Shown here one piece after another: positions 21,754 through 33,015 of a DNA stretch of 39,548 nt; position 1 is the first letter of the stretch; every line of letters starts with the position of its first letter. The notes under the pieces were generated by a model. It ran no database searches. It worked only from the letters and a program-made list of their open reading frames with translations, and was not told the origin of the DNA. The translations under genes and the position numbers were made by a program. The stretch comes from Biscogniauxia marginata (Eukaryota; Ascomycota; Sordariomycetes; Xylariales; Xylariaceae): the NCBI GenBank assembly GCA_022695795.1, contig MU404242.1, positions 1-39,548 on the forward strand, given 5' to 3'.

Positions 21754-23226
21754 GATATCTACGCTACTCCTCCTAGCAAGGACATCACACTAACCATGGC
21801 TAATTCATAGCATTACTCCATTCATCAACAAATGGAATCCATCGGAGAAGAGCTTAGGCTAGCGTTGAGGTTGGAAGTTTGGATAGAACTTCGGCTGGTT
21901 GAGTCATCTATCAGTCTTGATAAATAGGACTAGAAGCGACAAGGGCATCCCTCACACCAAAGGCGCTCTATGTACTACTCCTTTTATCATCAGCATGCTT
22001 TATTGTCTTTCACCTGTCATTTATCCTTTGCAACGGCAGCATAGCGAATTATAAGAACCGGCTGGTACAGAGCATTTGGACATTGACAAGGCCAATGTTT
22101 GAGAATGGCCCGGAAATCAAGAGGGAAAAAAAAAGATACATGGACAGGGGAGTTCAAGGTCCCGCAATATGTGTGTTGTCTGTGTGTCTGTCTGTCATAT
22201 TATACGATTTGGACTATCTAGCATACCGGCCCGACGCTTGGATTGGCAAGCTTTTGGGTCCGCGGAGGAGGTAGAGAAGCCAGCGTGGTTACTACCTAGA
22301 TAAGCCTCCTGCTACAGCACCATGCGGAGTGCGTAATGAGAAGGCCACGAAGATCGTGGTCAATCCAGTCAGGTTCGTGGTAGTACATAGGCAAGATAGA
22401 TGCCGAGATCAACATGGACATAATTCCCTAATCTAGATTTCCTCCCCTAATTTAGCTAGTTGAGGCGTGCGTAGGTTTTAAGTACGCTACGTGATATACA
22501 TTTATGCACATGGAGAGATTCGATACGAACTAACCCAGATAGCTAGCTCTCTGTCTCTCCTCGGAGCTTTCACGCATGCTGACTCTCTCTTCATCTTGTT
22601 TTACCTCCACTCGTCTCTTCTCCCCAGTCCTTGCCGGGGCTTACGTAAGTATCAGAGCATATATAAACCGGAAACCTTAGAAAAGATATTGGCGTAGGAG
22701 GAAGGCTCTGAATGAATCCCCCTCACCCGGCAATATATCCAGGAACTAGTCATGGAAAGATCAACATAGATGGTTTTAATACCTATTCAATGACAACATG
22801 ACGAGGAAAACTTTTTTCATCCTTACCTTTCCCTTTCAAAGACCCGCCGAAAAGGAAAGAAAAAACCCTCCTAGGAGCAAATCAAGCTGCACGGTCACAA
22901 GTAGGGAAGTCTCTAGACGGTAATTGATTATGAGATTTTTTTGCTTCCATACCCTTTGGTAAGTGCTTGGGCGGGCGGGTGTGATACTAGTATGAAATGA
23001 TCCTTCCATTTTCCTCGTGTTCCTCATTCGGGAATAGATGAGGTGTGTATTTTCTTTACAAAGGGGGTTGGTTCCTTTTGTTTCTAAAGCTAACAAGAAC
23101 GCCAGAGATTTTCCATCCTAGTTCACCTCTTTCCCCCCTTATCTCCCTTTCCCCCTTCGCTGCATAAAACCATGTCGGAATTCCTTCCTTGATATCTCGA
23201 GACAGAATACCCTTTAAAAAGGCCGT
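21754..23226. other. 1.5 kb convergent intergenic region
   Basis: This holds the 3' regions of the 978-aa gene (+) and AOS1 (-). Short non-coding frames only. No RNA gene or repeat of note is seen. Confidence 0.65.
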
Positions 23227-24735
23227 TTACATGGAAACCCCGGGCATAATGTTGGGCTGATCCATAGGCGGTAGTATCTGCGTCGTGTCAACGTGGCCCA
23301 TGGGTATGGTGTTCGTAAACTCTAGCTGGTTACGGCCGAGGTTACCCATGGGGTGGAGAGAGTATATATTGGACTCCATTTTGGTGCCATCGAATATCAC
23401 CATGTTCTGGATAGGTTGCTGGTTTTGGCCGAGGACATACTGGACATCTTGAGCGAGTTGGCCGCCGAGGATGCTCGTAGTAGGCGCTATCTCGCTACCG
23501 ATGTTTTGTAGGAAACTACGCAAGAACTCGGAGCGGAGCGTCTCAGCAGGTAGAGACAAAACAGAATGATTGTGCGTCGCAGATCTAGTGAAGAACTCGA
23601 GGTCCTGTTTGTTATCCGTGGCAGGGTCGCGGTTGTGCTTTTGTTGGAAGGACCATAAAGCCCGCAAGCACGACAGGGCAGGGGTAACTGCCTTGAGGCG
23701 GCGCTTAGATCTAAGGTATTCTGGCGGTAGATGGCTCGTCTCGGAGACAAGATCCCAAGTCGAGTAAAGATCTCGCTTACTGACCAGCTCGAACGTCTTA
23801 TCGCCCTCTTCTTGTATCTTGACTTCCACGACCCTGCGCGTTCGAGATTCTTCTCCAACGGTCGTAGGCATATTGCCCTTTTCACGCCGGAGGACATAGT
23901 CATGCTCGATCAAATCACAGAAGATATAGCCGTATAGGCCATGCGTGCCAGCCGCGTAAAACTGACGGTTGTGTAGACGAGTAGCGGTATTGATGAAGGC
24001 GAGAAGGGTGGGGTTAAGGTCCGTAGCAATAACGATATCAAAGGCAGCGAAATATGATGGCCCCTTTGTCATGATGCTTCCCGAATCAGAGTAGACCTTC
24101 ACTCGAGGGTTATACTTCTGAATGTGGCTAGCAGCTGCGACGGCACGATTTTGGCCTATGTTTTCTCGCGAAACGCAGAACTGGGCACCTAGATCGGCTT
24201 CAGTCACGACTTGGTCATCAACAATAGTCAATGACCCAATGCCAGCTAGCACGAGGTTTTTTGCAACCTCGTTAGCAAGAGCCTTCATCGTAATCAAGAG
24301 GATGTTGGCGCTTTGGATCTTCTGCTGGGCCTGCATGCCCCACAAACGAATCTGGCGGTCATATAGGGCAATCTCATCTAGGACTCGGGTTAGAATGCGG
24401 ATTTGAAATAAAGGCGGAAATACGAAATACACACCGGCAGATATGGTACCATTGCCGTTGGTACCCTGGGCAGGGTTTGTGCCGTTCAGACTTGCCCCGG
24501 ACTGGTTTGGAGGCATTGTCGCACTAGGAAACGATCCGTTGGGACTGGTGATTTGGGCGGGAGCAGCGAAGGAAGCATCCGGATTAGTAAACACAAGGCT
24601 GTTGTCTCCTTGAGAGGGCGGCTCAGCTGGCGCGGTTGTGTTAGGGCCTTCTTCGGTGCGTTGGACAGATACGTTGGAACCTTGAACGGGTCGTTCAGGT
24701 ATGGTGGTGGGAGCATTAGGGTCTCGGGGCTCCAT
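23227..24735 (-). CDS. AOS1: AOS1, SUMO-activating enzyme subunit (SAE1 family), 483 aa
   Basis: AOS1 pairs with UBA2 to form the SUMO E1, which adenylates SUMO before passing it to UBC9; AOS1 carries the ThiF/E1 fold without the catalytic cysteine. The exons are 24735-24435 and 24377-23227. The 57-nt intron 24434-24378 has CTAAC and TAG and joins ISA to DEIALYDRQIRLWG, the usual E1 entry motif (107-114 is DRQIRLWG). NILLI (125-129) and LVLAGIGSLTIVDD (142-155) form the nucleotide-binding fold. VSRENIGQNRA is the E1-type helix after it. The first 95 residues are a disordered Pro/Asn/Thr extension, absent from yeast Aos1. An alternative start 17 codons upstream (24786) is in frame; I prefer 24735 because the context is GAC-ATG-G. 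The gene is divergent from 25714. Confidence 0.92.
   Translation of the reverse strand: MEPRDPNAPTTIPERPVQGSNVSVQRTEEGPNTTAPAEPPSQGDNSLVFTNPDASFAAPAQITSPNGSFPSATMPPNQSGASLNGTNPAQGTNGNGTISAGVYFVFPPLFQIRILTRVLDEIALYDRQIRLWGMQAQQKIQSANILLITMKALANEVAKNLVLAGIGSLTIVDDQVVTEADLGAQFCVSRENIGQNRAVAAASHIQKYNPRVKVYSDSGSIMTKGPSYFAAFDIVIATDLNPTLLAFINTATRLHNRQFYAAGTHGLYGYIFCDLIEHDYVLRREKGNMPTTVGEESRTRRVVEVKIQEEGDKTFELVSKRDLYSTWDLVSETSHLPPEYLRSKRRLKAVTPALSCLRALWSFQQKHNRDPATDNKQDLEFFTRSATHNHSVLSLPAETLRSEFLRSFLQNIGSEIAPTTSILGGQLAQDVQYVLGQNQQPIQNMVIFDGTKMESNIYSLHPMGNLGRNQLEFTNTIPMGHVDTTQILPPMDQPNIMPGVSM
24378..24434 (-). other. AOS1 intron, 57 nt, in frame and stop-free
   Basis: The donor is GTGTGT, the branch site TTCTAAC, and the acceptor CCTAG. 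The length is divisible by three and it has no stop, so unspliced RNA would insert 19 hydrophobic residues before DEIALYDRQ. A second AG six nt upstream (after ACCCGAG) is also in phase and would add Val-Leu. Confidence 0.85.
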
Positions 24736-25713
24736 GTCTAAAGAATGCGAGATGAGGCGAGGAAGGTGGATGATGGAGTGGTTCAAAATCTCATCTGGAG
24801 GGAAACAGGCGCTATGCAGAGCGGAAAGTGAGATGACAGGGTGCTGTGCGTGCGACGATATGTTGCGACTTGTTGCAAGGCTGATGATGGGGGAAGGCGC
24901 TCGGCTATGGGGGAAATCGAAAAGGCATGTATTTATTTGACTGACGCTTCATTAGGGTTGGGTGACTTGGTGAGAAAATCAGGCGTTGTTGATGGCAGAA
25001 GATGACGTCTTGGTGGCCAAGCACGCTCACCCTCGCCGTTTGTGATTGTAGGTGTGTATGTGCGATGGATGTGATGAGCCTCGTCCACTCCCTACCTAAG
25101 GTATGCATGCGACTAGGCTAGTCCGGGGAGGTGTGAGCCACTCTGTGTGTAGGTATATGTACCTAGGTAGCTTAGGTACTGTACCTTAGGGTATCTATTC
25201 GGGTCCATGCTAGGCAGGTGCATGCTTAATTGGTACCTAACTCCTCCGCAACGAGGCCCTATAAAACAGATGCCTGATGGGGTTCCCTACTAACAATTTC
25301 TGCTGCTGCTGACCCCCGCCGAGGTACGTACATACATGTACTTCGTACGCTAAGTAGGTAATGTATGTAACCTGGGCCCGCTTGCTGCCCTTAGGTAGTT
25401 CACTGGGTGGTGTCAAATGATTTCCATTCCCGTCCCCAGTTCCGTTTGCCAACTACACAATTCATCGATCCCCCCCCCAACACCCACCAACGTTCGCCGT
25501 ACCAGCCAGCCAGCCAGCCAGCCAGCCTAGCATATCGTCACCCTGTAGAAACACAGCGACATATCTAACCGTGGTTTTTTAGGGGAGACGATACATAAAA
25601 TAGATCTCGTTGTATTGCATTTCGCCTTCCCCGCCCACCCTGGTCTGGATTCAGAGAGGCTCTGGACCGCCAACAAGTCTCAACGCAAACAACTGTGTGC
25701 TCTTTGTCCCTTC
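24736..25713. other. divergent promoter region between AOS1 and the 580-aa gene
   Basis: About 1 kb. It carries TACCTAGGTA-type motifs at 25150-25200 and 25320-25370 and a (CCAG)n repeat at 25502-25527. A C/T-rich leader follows. No gene is supported. Confidence 0.65.
25502..25527. repeat. (CCAG)n microsatellite, 6.5 copies
   Basis: Perfect tandem tetranucleotide in the promoter or leader of the downstream gene. Confidence 0.92.
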
Positions 25714-27623
25714 ATGGTGAGTCCCTGCCCTTACCGTCATCGGACAAGGCCCCGACACACGGCCTATTCCATCGCAACACTCGCAACTGCTTGTACGTCG
25801 CTGACCGAATACACGACATACCTAACAGTCTAATAGTCACTCTGAGCACCCACCCCCAAATCATCCGAGCCACTACCGCACCGCCGACGGCATCATCCGT
25901 TCTATCCTCAATGACAACGCTTCGCCCGCCGATATTAGCCCCTCTGGAGAGTTATACCGGGCTATAGAAAGATTCCATTCCCTCCGTCGCTCCGCCAATA
26001 CCACACCCCGAGATCCCACTCGAGACCACCTGAGCCGCTGGGCCTCTCACTCGTCGTCGCGGAACAGCATGTCTTCCGAGTCCAATTCGGAGCCACAGCG
26101 CAGATTCTCAAGGGAGCCGCAGAGTTCAGACGCTTCGCCTCTTTACAACCTACCTCCCGCACCTCCGACCTTACCCCCTCTGCGTGGCTATACTGCCCGA
26201 CGAGGACATCGGGCAGCCCAGTACCGAATTAGACGCCGTAGCGTATTAGAAAATAGCACCGAGACCGACGACGACGCCCTTGACGTCTGGGGCCAAGTGG
26301 GCTCTACGCACCAGGCTTCCCATGGCAACACGCGGCGCTCGATCACAGACCACAATGCCCATTCGCAGTCCCCTCTAGACGATGGAAACCTTGAACGTCT
26401 ACGTGATGAACGGATACGGACGTTTCCAAATTTTAGCTACACCCCCTCGAACCCCTACTCCGAGCTCTCGTTCCCGTCGCCGCCGCTACAACCGCAAGAA
26501 CCGGCCGAAGAAAATCACCGGGTCAAGCGGCGCAAACTAGACTCGGACCGCCTCTCTCCCACTTTTCAGGGGTTTCGCTATGGAAAGTATGGGCAAGTGG
26601 AACCTGGTCAATTGACTATGGAGTTGGTCAGCTGTGACGGGGGGATTTTTTCGGATAATGGCCAGAAGTATGCGATCGAGAACATCCTCAAGAACGACCA
26701 GACTGTCTATTGTACCGAAGGGCCGAGGTGTAACATTGTGTTGAAACACCAGGGTAAAACTGTGTTCACCCTGAAGGAGTTGATCATCAAGGCACCACGT
26801 TCCAACTTTACTTCTCCGTGAGGAAGCCCGCTGTCCCCGTCATTGAAATAACACTGACAGAGCTCTGTGCAGTGTACAGGAAGGCATGGTCTTTGTGTCC
26901 ATGACTTTAGATTATCTCATGACGAGGACGGCTCAGTACCAGATCCAGTACTCGCCTCCCAGGAGCACTTCAAGGCGTATCGAGCGAGAAACACAACCTC
27001 TCGCACCCATCGTTTCTATCAGACATAATGATGATGGAAGCACCATGACTCATGCGCAGGCTAGAGCGAGGCGATTATACAATATCGGTATGGAGGACGA
27101 GGACAACGACTTACGGGTCGCCCAGATCCCTTCCGAGTTCAATGTCTCGCCTCCTCCTTTTCGTGTCACTACTGAGTGTAGCGATGACGAAGCAGATGAC
27201 CCCAATCCCAGAGTGGATTGGCGCGCACCGGATAGGATTGGTTCTCTTCCGTTTGAGAGTGACGACAGTGACGAGGGAGGAGACCCGGATGATTTCCCAT
27301 TTGGCAGGACAGATTATAGACTCCGGCGCCGTCGAAATCGGTCTAGCACCGCGCTTGCAGAGGCTGCAGAAGCAGCCCAAGTCGCTACGCAGGAAGCTGT
27401 CCGTGCCGTCGGCGGAGAACTTATGGCCCCCCACGCACGATTCTTCATCGAACGAAACAAGAGCAAATGTACGATCAAATTTGAACCGCCGGTTTCTGGA
27501 CGATTCATATTATTGAAGATGTGGAGTCCGCATCGCGACCCTAATGCCAACATTGACATACAAGCCGTGATGGCGAAAGGATACGCAGGACCCAGGTTTT
27601 TCCCATCTGTGGAACTACGATAA
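25714..27623 (+). CDS. conserved-looking fungal protein of unknown function, 580 aa
   Basis: My model has exons 25714-25716 (the ATG alone), 25829-26817 and 26873-27623. Intron 1 (112 nt, GTGAGT...CTAACAG) has CTGAC upstream of the acceptor. Its use opens a frame MSNSHSEHPPPNHPS through ELYRAIERFHSLRRS that joins the long ORF seen from 26069. Intron 2 (55 nt, GTGAGG...GTGCAG, phase 2, branch CACTGAC) joins NFTSP to VQEGMVFVSM. The region of about 249-352 (GFRYGKYGQVEPGQL, MELVSCDGG, HQGKTVFTLKELIIKAP) and the C-terminus (MAPHARFFIERNKSKC, SGRFILLKMWSP) look like beta-rich parts of one folded domain, perhaps galactose-binding-like, split by an acidic linker. RVKRRKLD at 232-239 is NLS-like. 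If intron 1 is wrong, translation would start at 26069 (499 aa). Confidence 0.78.
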
Positions 27624-29190
27624 CAAGGGCACGGCGATCATAAGCCGGTTTACGAGCGCATAGTTCGTTTCATGGCGTTAGCAACTATCAACGGGGATTG
27701 CTTAGGCCGTAGCTTGGGCCCGAATGCCTGAGCAAGAGTATTAAACCATAACAGGTCCTGCTGTTTTGAATGTTGAGTATGTGTTCATGCTTCGTATGCT
27801 TGTTGGTCTCGAGACAGTTGTCAAATTCTTGTGGGAGCGGGTGATTGAGGGTTATACAGCAGACTATTCAATTGCAACGACTGCTCAAGGCTTAATTGCA
27901 CGGGGATAATACGGTCGTGGGGCCAGACGACTCGAGTACGTGGGAAGGCCTAGTGGGGGTGTAGCTTAAGTGAGAGTTGAGAGTTGGCGAAGAGGATGGT
28001 TGTTGTAGTGTAGTAATTGTTGCTGGCAGGTTCGGCGAAACTCGTTACGGTCCACCTTTGCCTAGGGGAGCTAGCATGGGCGATGCTCTCGGGATAGAAA
28101 AGATAGGAGCATTCAACTACCTAGGTAGGATGGACAGAACACACTCGAGATGGGGGTTTCCACCCCATGTTTCCAAGAGTTACGTACGTACCTGACTCTT
28201 CGCTAAGTACTTGGAGCCGGAACCGCCCTGAGGTTTGGTTGCATCAGTCTTCATAATTTTGATATCTAATTGCATCCTTGAACGTATCTTATACAAAATA
28301 ACTATAAGCTCGACCCCTTATCTTGTCTACAGCACATTCGATGAGATTAATTATGCTTTTTCGACCAGGGTCCGAGTAACTAACTCTTCGTAATCTGCAC
28401 ACGGTCATTGATGTTATTAGAGTGTCTTCATATGTAGTTCCATTTTACGAGAACTTGAGTACGTCTGGCTATAATATGCCTGGGCAAATATTTGTGTACG
28501 ATACATAGGTGCAAAATAACAATTTAACAATCCTGCGCATATTATGTAAAACTAGATAGTTCGTTGTGAGCAACCATGCATATTGGCTGGCTTTCTACAG
28601 ATGTAAGTACGGCCTGATGTCGGGCAATGCGCCGTTGAAGGCCTTCAGACCAATTCTAAGTTAGTATAATGCGATGCTAAGAGTGATGGTAGCTTGGGGG
28701 AGTCACAACTGCAGCTCAAATGAACACGACATGGAGCATACATGTATAAGCCTCGATGATTAAAAATGAATCATCCAGCTTAGGTAGTGGGAAAGAGGGC
28801 AGGGTCATCATAATGGTGTGGCGATGCAGAAGTTGAGTCACCGGAGGTACCTTACTCTGCAGGTGCACTAATACACTGTTTGTTTGTCCATACCTACTTA
28901 CATGGTAAGTATGCAGGTACTTATATGGAAGCTGAAGTCGACAGAAAAAAGGGAAGGAAAAAACCACTGCCCCACTACATTACCAATAATACATTGATTA
29001 TCTTATCCCGTGCTAGAATTCTATCCTGAGTAGCTTTTCTGCATACGGACTACATAACCTCCAGTCTTACATCTACTCGACGAACACCGCAAGCAGAAGA
29101 GATACCCATTGTCTATTTTCCCCTTTTATCCCTTCCTTCACCATTACGGCTACTGTGGCATCAGGCGATCACCCATTAGACAATACCATC
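27624..29190. other. 1.6 kb intergenic region before TIF6
   Basis: This holds the 3' region of the 580-aa gene and the TIF6 promoter. TACCTAGGTA lies near 28115-28130 and related motifs at 28890-28925. Only short frames without recognisable products are present. A C/T-rich leader precedes the TIF6 ATG. Confidence 0.65.
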
Positions 29191-30168
29191 ATGGCGGTGC
29201 GTGCACAATTCGAGAACTCCAACGAGTAAGTAAAAATTAGCCCCGCCAGATGAGAGGCCGAGGGACCCCGCCAAGTTTTGCAATCGCCGAGCTGATGATG
29301 CAACTCCAGGGTCGGCGTCTTCGCGACACTCACCAACTCGTACGCTTTGACTGCCGTCGGCGCAAGCGAAAACTTCTACAGGTGCGCAATTGGCTTCCAC
29401 CGCCGAGGAATTGGCTGTTGTTGCGACATACGATGCTGACGGCCCTTCCAGTGTTTTTGAGGCCGAACTACAAGATGTCATTCCCATCTGCCGGACAACA
29501 ATCGCAGGCACGCGCATTATCGGCCGGTTAACAGCAGGGTACGTTATCATACTCTCATACCCTCGAAGCAATGGATGAGTAGTGTTTGGTACGTGACTGA
29601 CACGCATGCGCCCCGACACAGAAACCGCAAAGGCCTCCTCGTGCCCACCTCGACGACCGACCAAGAGCTACAACATCTGCGGAATTCCCTACCGGACGAG
29701 ATCAAGATCCAGCGCATAGAGGAGCGGCTGTCGGCACTGGGCAACGTCATCGCCACGAACGACCACATCGCCCTGGTCCACCCAGACCTGGAGCGCGAGA
29801 CGGAGGAGATCATAGCCGACGTGCTGGGCGTCGAGGTGTTCCGGCAGACCATCGCCGACAACGTGCTGGTGGGCAGCTATATGAGCCTGAGCAACCAGGG
29901 CGGGCTCGTGCACCCCAAGACGAGTATCCAGGACCAGGACGAGCTCAGCAGCCTGCTGCAGGTCCCGCTGGTCGCCGGCAGCGTGAACCGGGGCAGCAAC
30001 GTCGTGGGTGCCGGCATGGTCGTCAACGACTGGCTTGCCGTCACGGGCCTCGACACAACCGCTACGGAGCTCAGCGTCATCGAGAGCGTCTTCAGACTAG
30101 GCGAGGGTGCCGCGCCAGGTAATATTAGTGGCAGTATGAAGGATACCATGGTAGAGAGTTTCTACTAA
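29191..30168 (+). CDS. TIF6: TIF6/eIF6, 60S ribosome anti-association factor, 246 aa
   Basis: eIF6 is needed for 60S subunit maturation and export. It blocks 40S joining until it is released by the EFL1 GTPase and SDO1. The exons are 29191-29225, 29310-29381, 29452-29538 and 29622-30168. The introns are 84, 70 and 83 nt, all phase 2, with GTAAGT, GTGCGC and GTACGT donors. Splicing rebuilds [28 protein letters not shown] and [14 protein letters not shown], which are characteristic of the family. The 246 residues match the usual 245-247, and the five-fold pentein repeats are complete through [20 protein letters not shown]. The tail after [11 protein letters not shown] is the variable region. 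Exon 4 is markedly GC-rich. The start context is CATC-ATG-G. Confidence is very high. Confidence 0.97.
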
Positions 30169-30333
30169 AAAAGAGGGTGATGGCGAGGATCGCGGGAGCG
30201 GGCTCGGTGTCTGCTGTTCTTTTTAATTCACATGCGGGACTGATTGAAGCAATGGAAACTTCTTACCTCGACTGAGGGGACATATCTGCCGGGTCCAGTC
30301 TTTATTGTGACGACTGAAATACGGTTCAATATG

Positions 30334-30353
30334 TTTTTTTTTTTTTTTTTTTT
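30334..30353. repeat. poly-T run, 20 nt
   Basis: An uninterrupted T run 166 nt after the TIF6 stop codon. Confidence 0.9.
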
Positions 30354-31866
30354 GTGTATGAGAAGTCAAAGAGCAGCGGCGCTCTGCAGTGGAGGTGACG
30401 GAGAAGGGTCTTGATACCGGAACTACTCTACCTACGTATGGCTTCTCGGGACAGTCTCGTGATGATGAAATGAAAAGCATCTATCGTCAACCCCGCAATT
30501 CTTCATTGGGCGTCTCTCGACCGTGCCTCACAGCAATAATGGGCGCTTGTCATGTAATGTCACAAACGGCCTGAAATGGAAACGAGGTGTGGGAGTAGTT
30601 AGGTACGCAATTAAGACGGCGCAAGCCCCTTCTAGGGCTAGGGTAGACTAATCATCCTAGAATGTGCGGTTGACCTTTCCGCTCACTTGATATCTACGAC
30701 GAGAAAAGGGAAGAATGCCCGTCTCTCAATTTCTGGGACTCCAATCGAGTTACTTTTCCCACTCGGCAGTGTTGCTTATGGGTAAATGTCTCGGCTCTTG
30801 GGAGACTCGAGGGACAGAATACCCATAGTTGGCCTCCAGTTCTAGCTTTCTATGCAGACCAAGTCATCACCGGAGTTTCCCTCCCCCCTCATAGAAAGGA
30901 AGAAGAAAGGCTCTTATAGGCGCTATGTAGTCGCCTCTACTAAGGATCAAGAGCTGCGGTTGAAATAAGGTCCTCCCTCGCTTGCCCCGTACCGCATGGA
31001 TGCTGGCATGCTGTGCGACTTCGCCCGACCAACCGGCCGGCTGGCACCAGCGCTGCTGCTGCTATTGTTGCTGCGGAGATGCTGGGTGTTTATTCCTTTT
31101 TTATTTTATCCTCCTCAACGGACGACCTGACTAGGCCCGTGATACCTACATATTACGGAGCGTTGACCTGCAGGCGTGGTTTGTTAGGTGACTGCGCAAG
31201 CGGTAGGATAGATTCTCTTCAGGTTGATCCTAACAATGGTCATGTGAAAGACATGAGAGATAAAGCGTTGTGGCGTAACAGGACGATGCCTGTTGGGAGA
31301 TGTTAAACCCCTTTTTACTTTTATTTTTCCCAGGCGGGAGAGGAGACATTCCAGGCGGTGGTGGATGTGTCAGTACTCCCGATGGTTGGAAGTTGTCCAG
31401 AATGACGTTAGGCTTGACATCCCTTTGGTCTTGAAGAAGGCTGGGGGTTTTTTTTTAAAGGCGAAATAGAAGCAGAAAAGAAGAGAAGAGAAGAGAGAAA
31501 AGGAAGTGATGGTTTATGTTTCGGAATCTTCATTAGAGAGTTGAAATAAAGCCCTTTATGTCATTACAAGTATGTAATTACGATTCGAGAGTCTAGAACT
31601 TTGTGCCCCATCCTCCTCGAAGAATGTGGCTGGATCAAGTCTAAACTCATATAAACTTAAGGTTTGTATCAATTGACGGCTGTTGCAGAGAAGAGAAGTA
31701 AGGTTGAGTTGTTGTACATGTAAGACTTTATGGAACTACATGTAACATGAACTCTTCACAAGTCCCCAATCTGTACATCAATTGATGTAAAGTAGGTAGG
31801 TATGCACAGAATATAGTGCCCAGCCGCATTGTCGTCACCGAGCCGTACCTAGGCACTATACATACC

Positions 31867-31891
31867 TATGCAGTATATGCAGTATATGCAG
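31867..31891. repeat. TATGCAGTA short tandem repeat
   Basis: Nearly three copies of a 9-nt unit, TATGCAGTA. Confidence 0.85.
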
Positions 31892-33015
31892 GGGCTAAGT
31901 CGTTCCAACTAAACTCTAAGTAGGTAACTCGAAAGTAGTCTCTATTAAGTGTTTCCTATTGGACCACAGCAACTCACGGTAATAGTTACTTGTTTCAATA
32001 CAAATCTACCCCACCACCCAGCCATCCGGAAATGCCTGCGTACGTGCATAAAGCACCTAACTTTACATAGCAGCAGCGCCTGTTCCCATGTGGTATTTTG
32101 TCTTTTGCATAGGATCCGCATAATGATCCCAGAATATGCCCGTCAACGGATGGCTGGTATGTATATACATGTAGTGTACATAGCCTACCGGGCTCATCCA
32201 CCCTGTAGTGTACGATTCGATTAGATGTCGAAACTTGTGTCTTGAGCAGAGGGCGTCGTCGTCATCGTCTATCATTTGTTCGCATTCGTCCAGGCTGCCA
32301 GACGTAATCCATCCGAGTCCAACCTCGTGGTATCTATAGGTATCCTACGAGCATTCTATTCATAGCAGTACATACTTACCTACTTTACACATCCAGTGTA
32401 GCGCTCGACCGACAGACGTCCACATTTTCACACTTCCTCTGTACAAGTGGCATTGTGGACTTGTTGACTCGCAGTCCCCGCCGTCGCCGGCTCGCCCACG
32501 ACGCCTTTGCCAATCATCAGCTCTACTGCGTTAGCTTATCCGGAATCCCTGTCGGTTCCGCTGCAGATGGCGAGGGTCTCCCCTGCAAAGCATTACTTTT
32601 AGAGGCACAAAGGTGATCAACCTGGCTCGGCCTGCACAAGCTGCCCACTGTTCTACCGGTCTTACGGCACGCGTTAGGTATCCGCACCGTTGCCTTTTGT
32701 GTCGTCGTTGTTTTATTATTGATCGGGCTGGGGCCCTCGCAGCTTGTGCGTCAATCGAAACCACAACTGCTCTTTATCCTTAACACTGTCCTCGTTTCTA
32801 GATCTTACCAAACTCGCCCAGAATCTCTGCTGTGAATAACGTTTGCTGGACGCCTGTGGCAGCCTCATTTGAAACAACTAGAAAGAGATCCTGAACTGGT
32901 AGTCCCAGGGTCCTAGGTGCTGCTCCCAAAGTCCCCATATCTACTGAAAAGGGGGGGAGTGGTCCATCCGGTTTTTAAGGAAATCACCCGTCCCAGCTTA
33001 AAGCGACATTTGACA

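Larger units (their letters stand above)
30169..33015. other. 2.8 kb intergenic region
   Basis: TIF6 3' region, then DNA with a 20-T run at 30334-30353, an imperfect TATGCAGTA triplication at 31867-31891, and TACCTA motifs at 31795-31870 and 32335-32390. The longest plus-strand frame (31013-31306) lacks an ATG. The sequence at 32760-33015 is probably the leader of the coiled-coil gene. No gene is supported. Confidence 0.65.

Noticed and set aside
23227..24786. AOS1 as a single 519-codon exon
   Set aside because: The 19 residues before DEIALYDRQ are bounded by a good donor, branch site and acceptor, and the family joins ISA directly to DEIALY.
31013..31306. 97-codon plus-strand ORF
   Set aside because: Starts at GTG, without an ATG or recognisable motifs.
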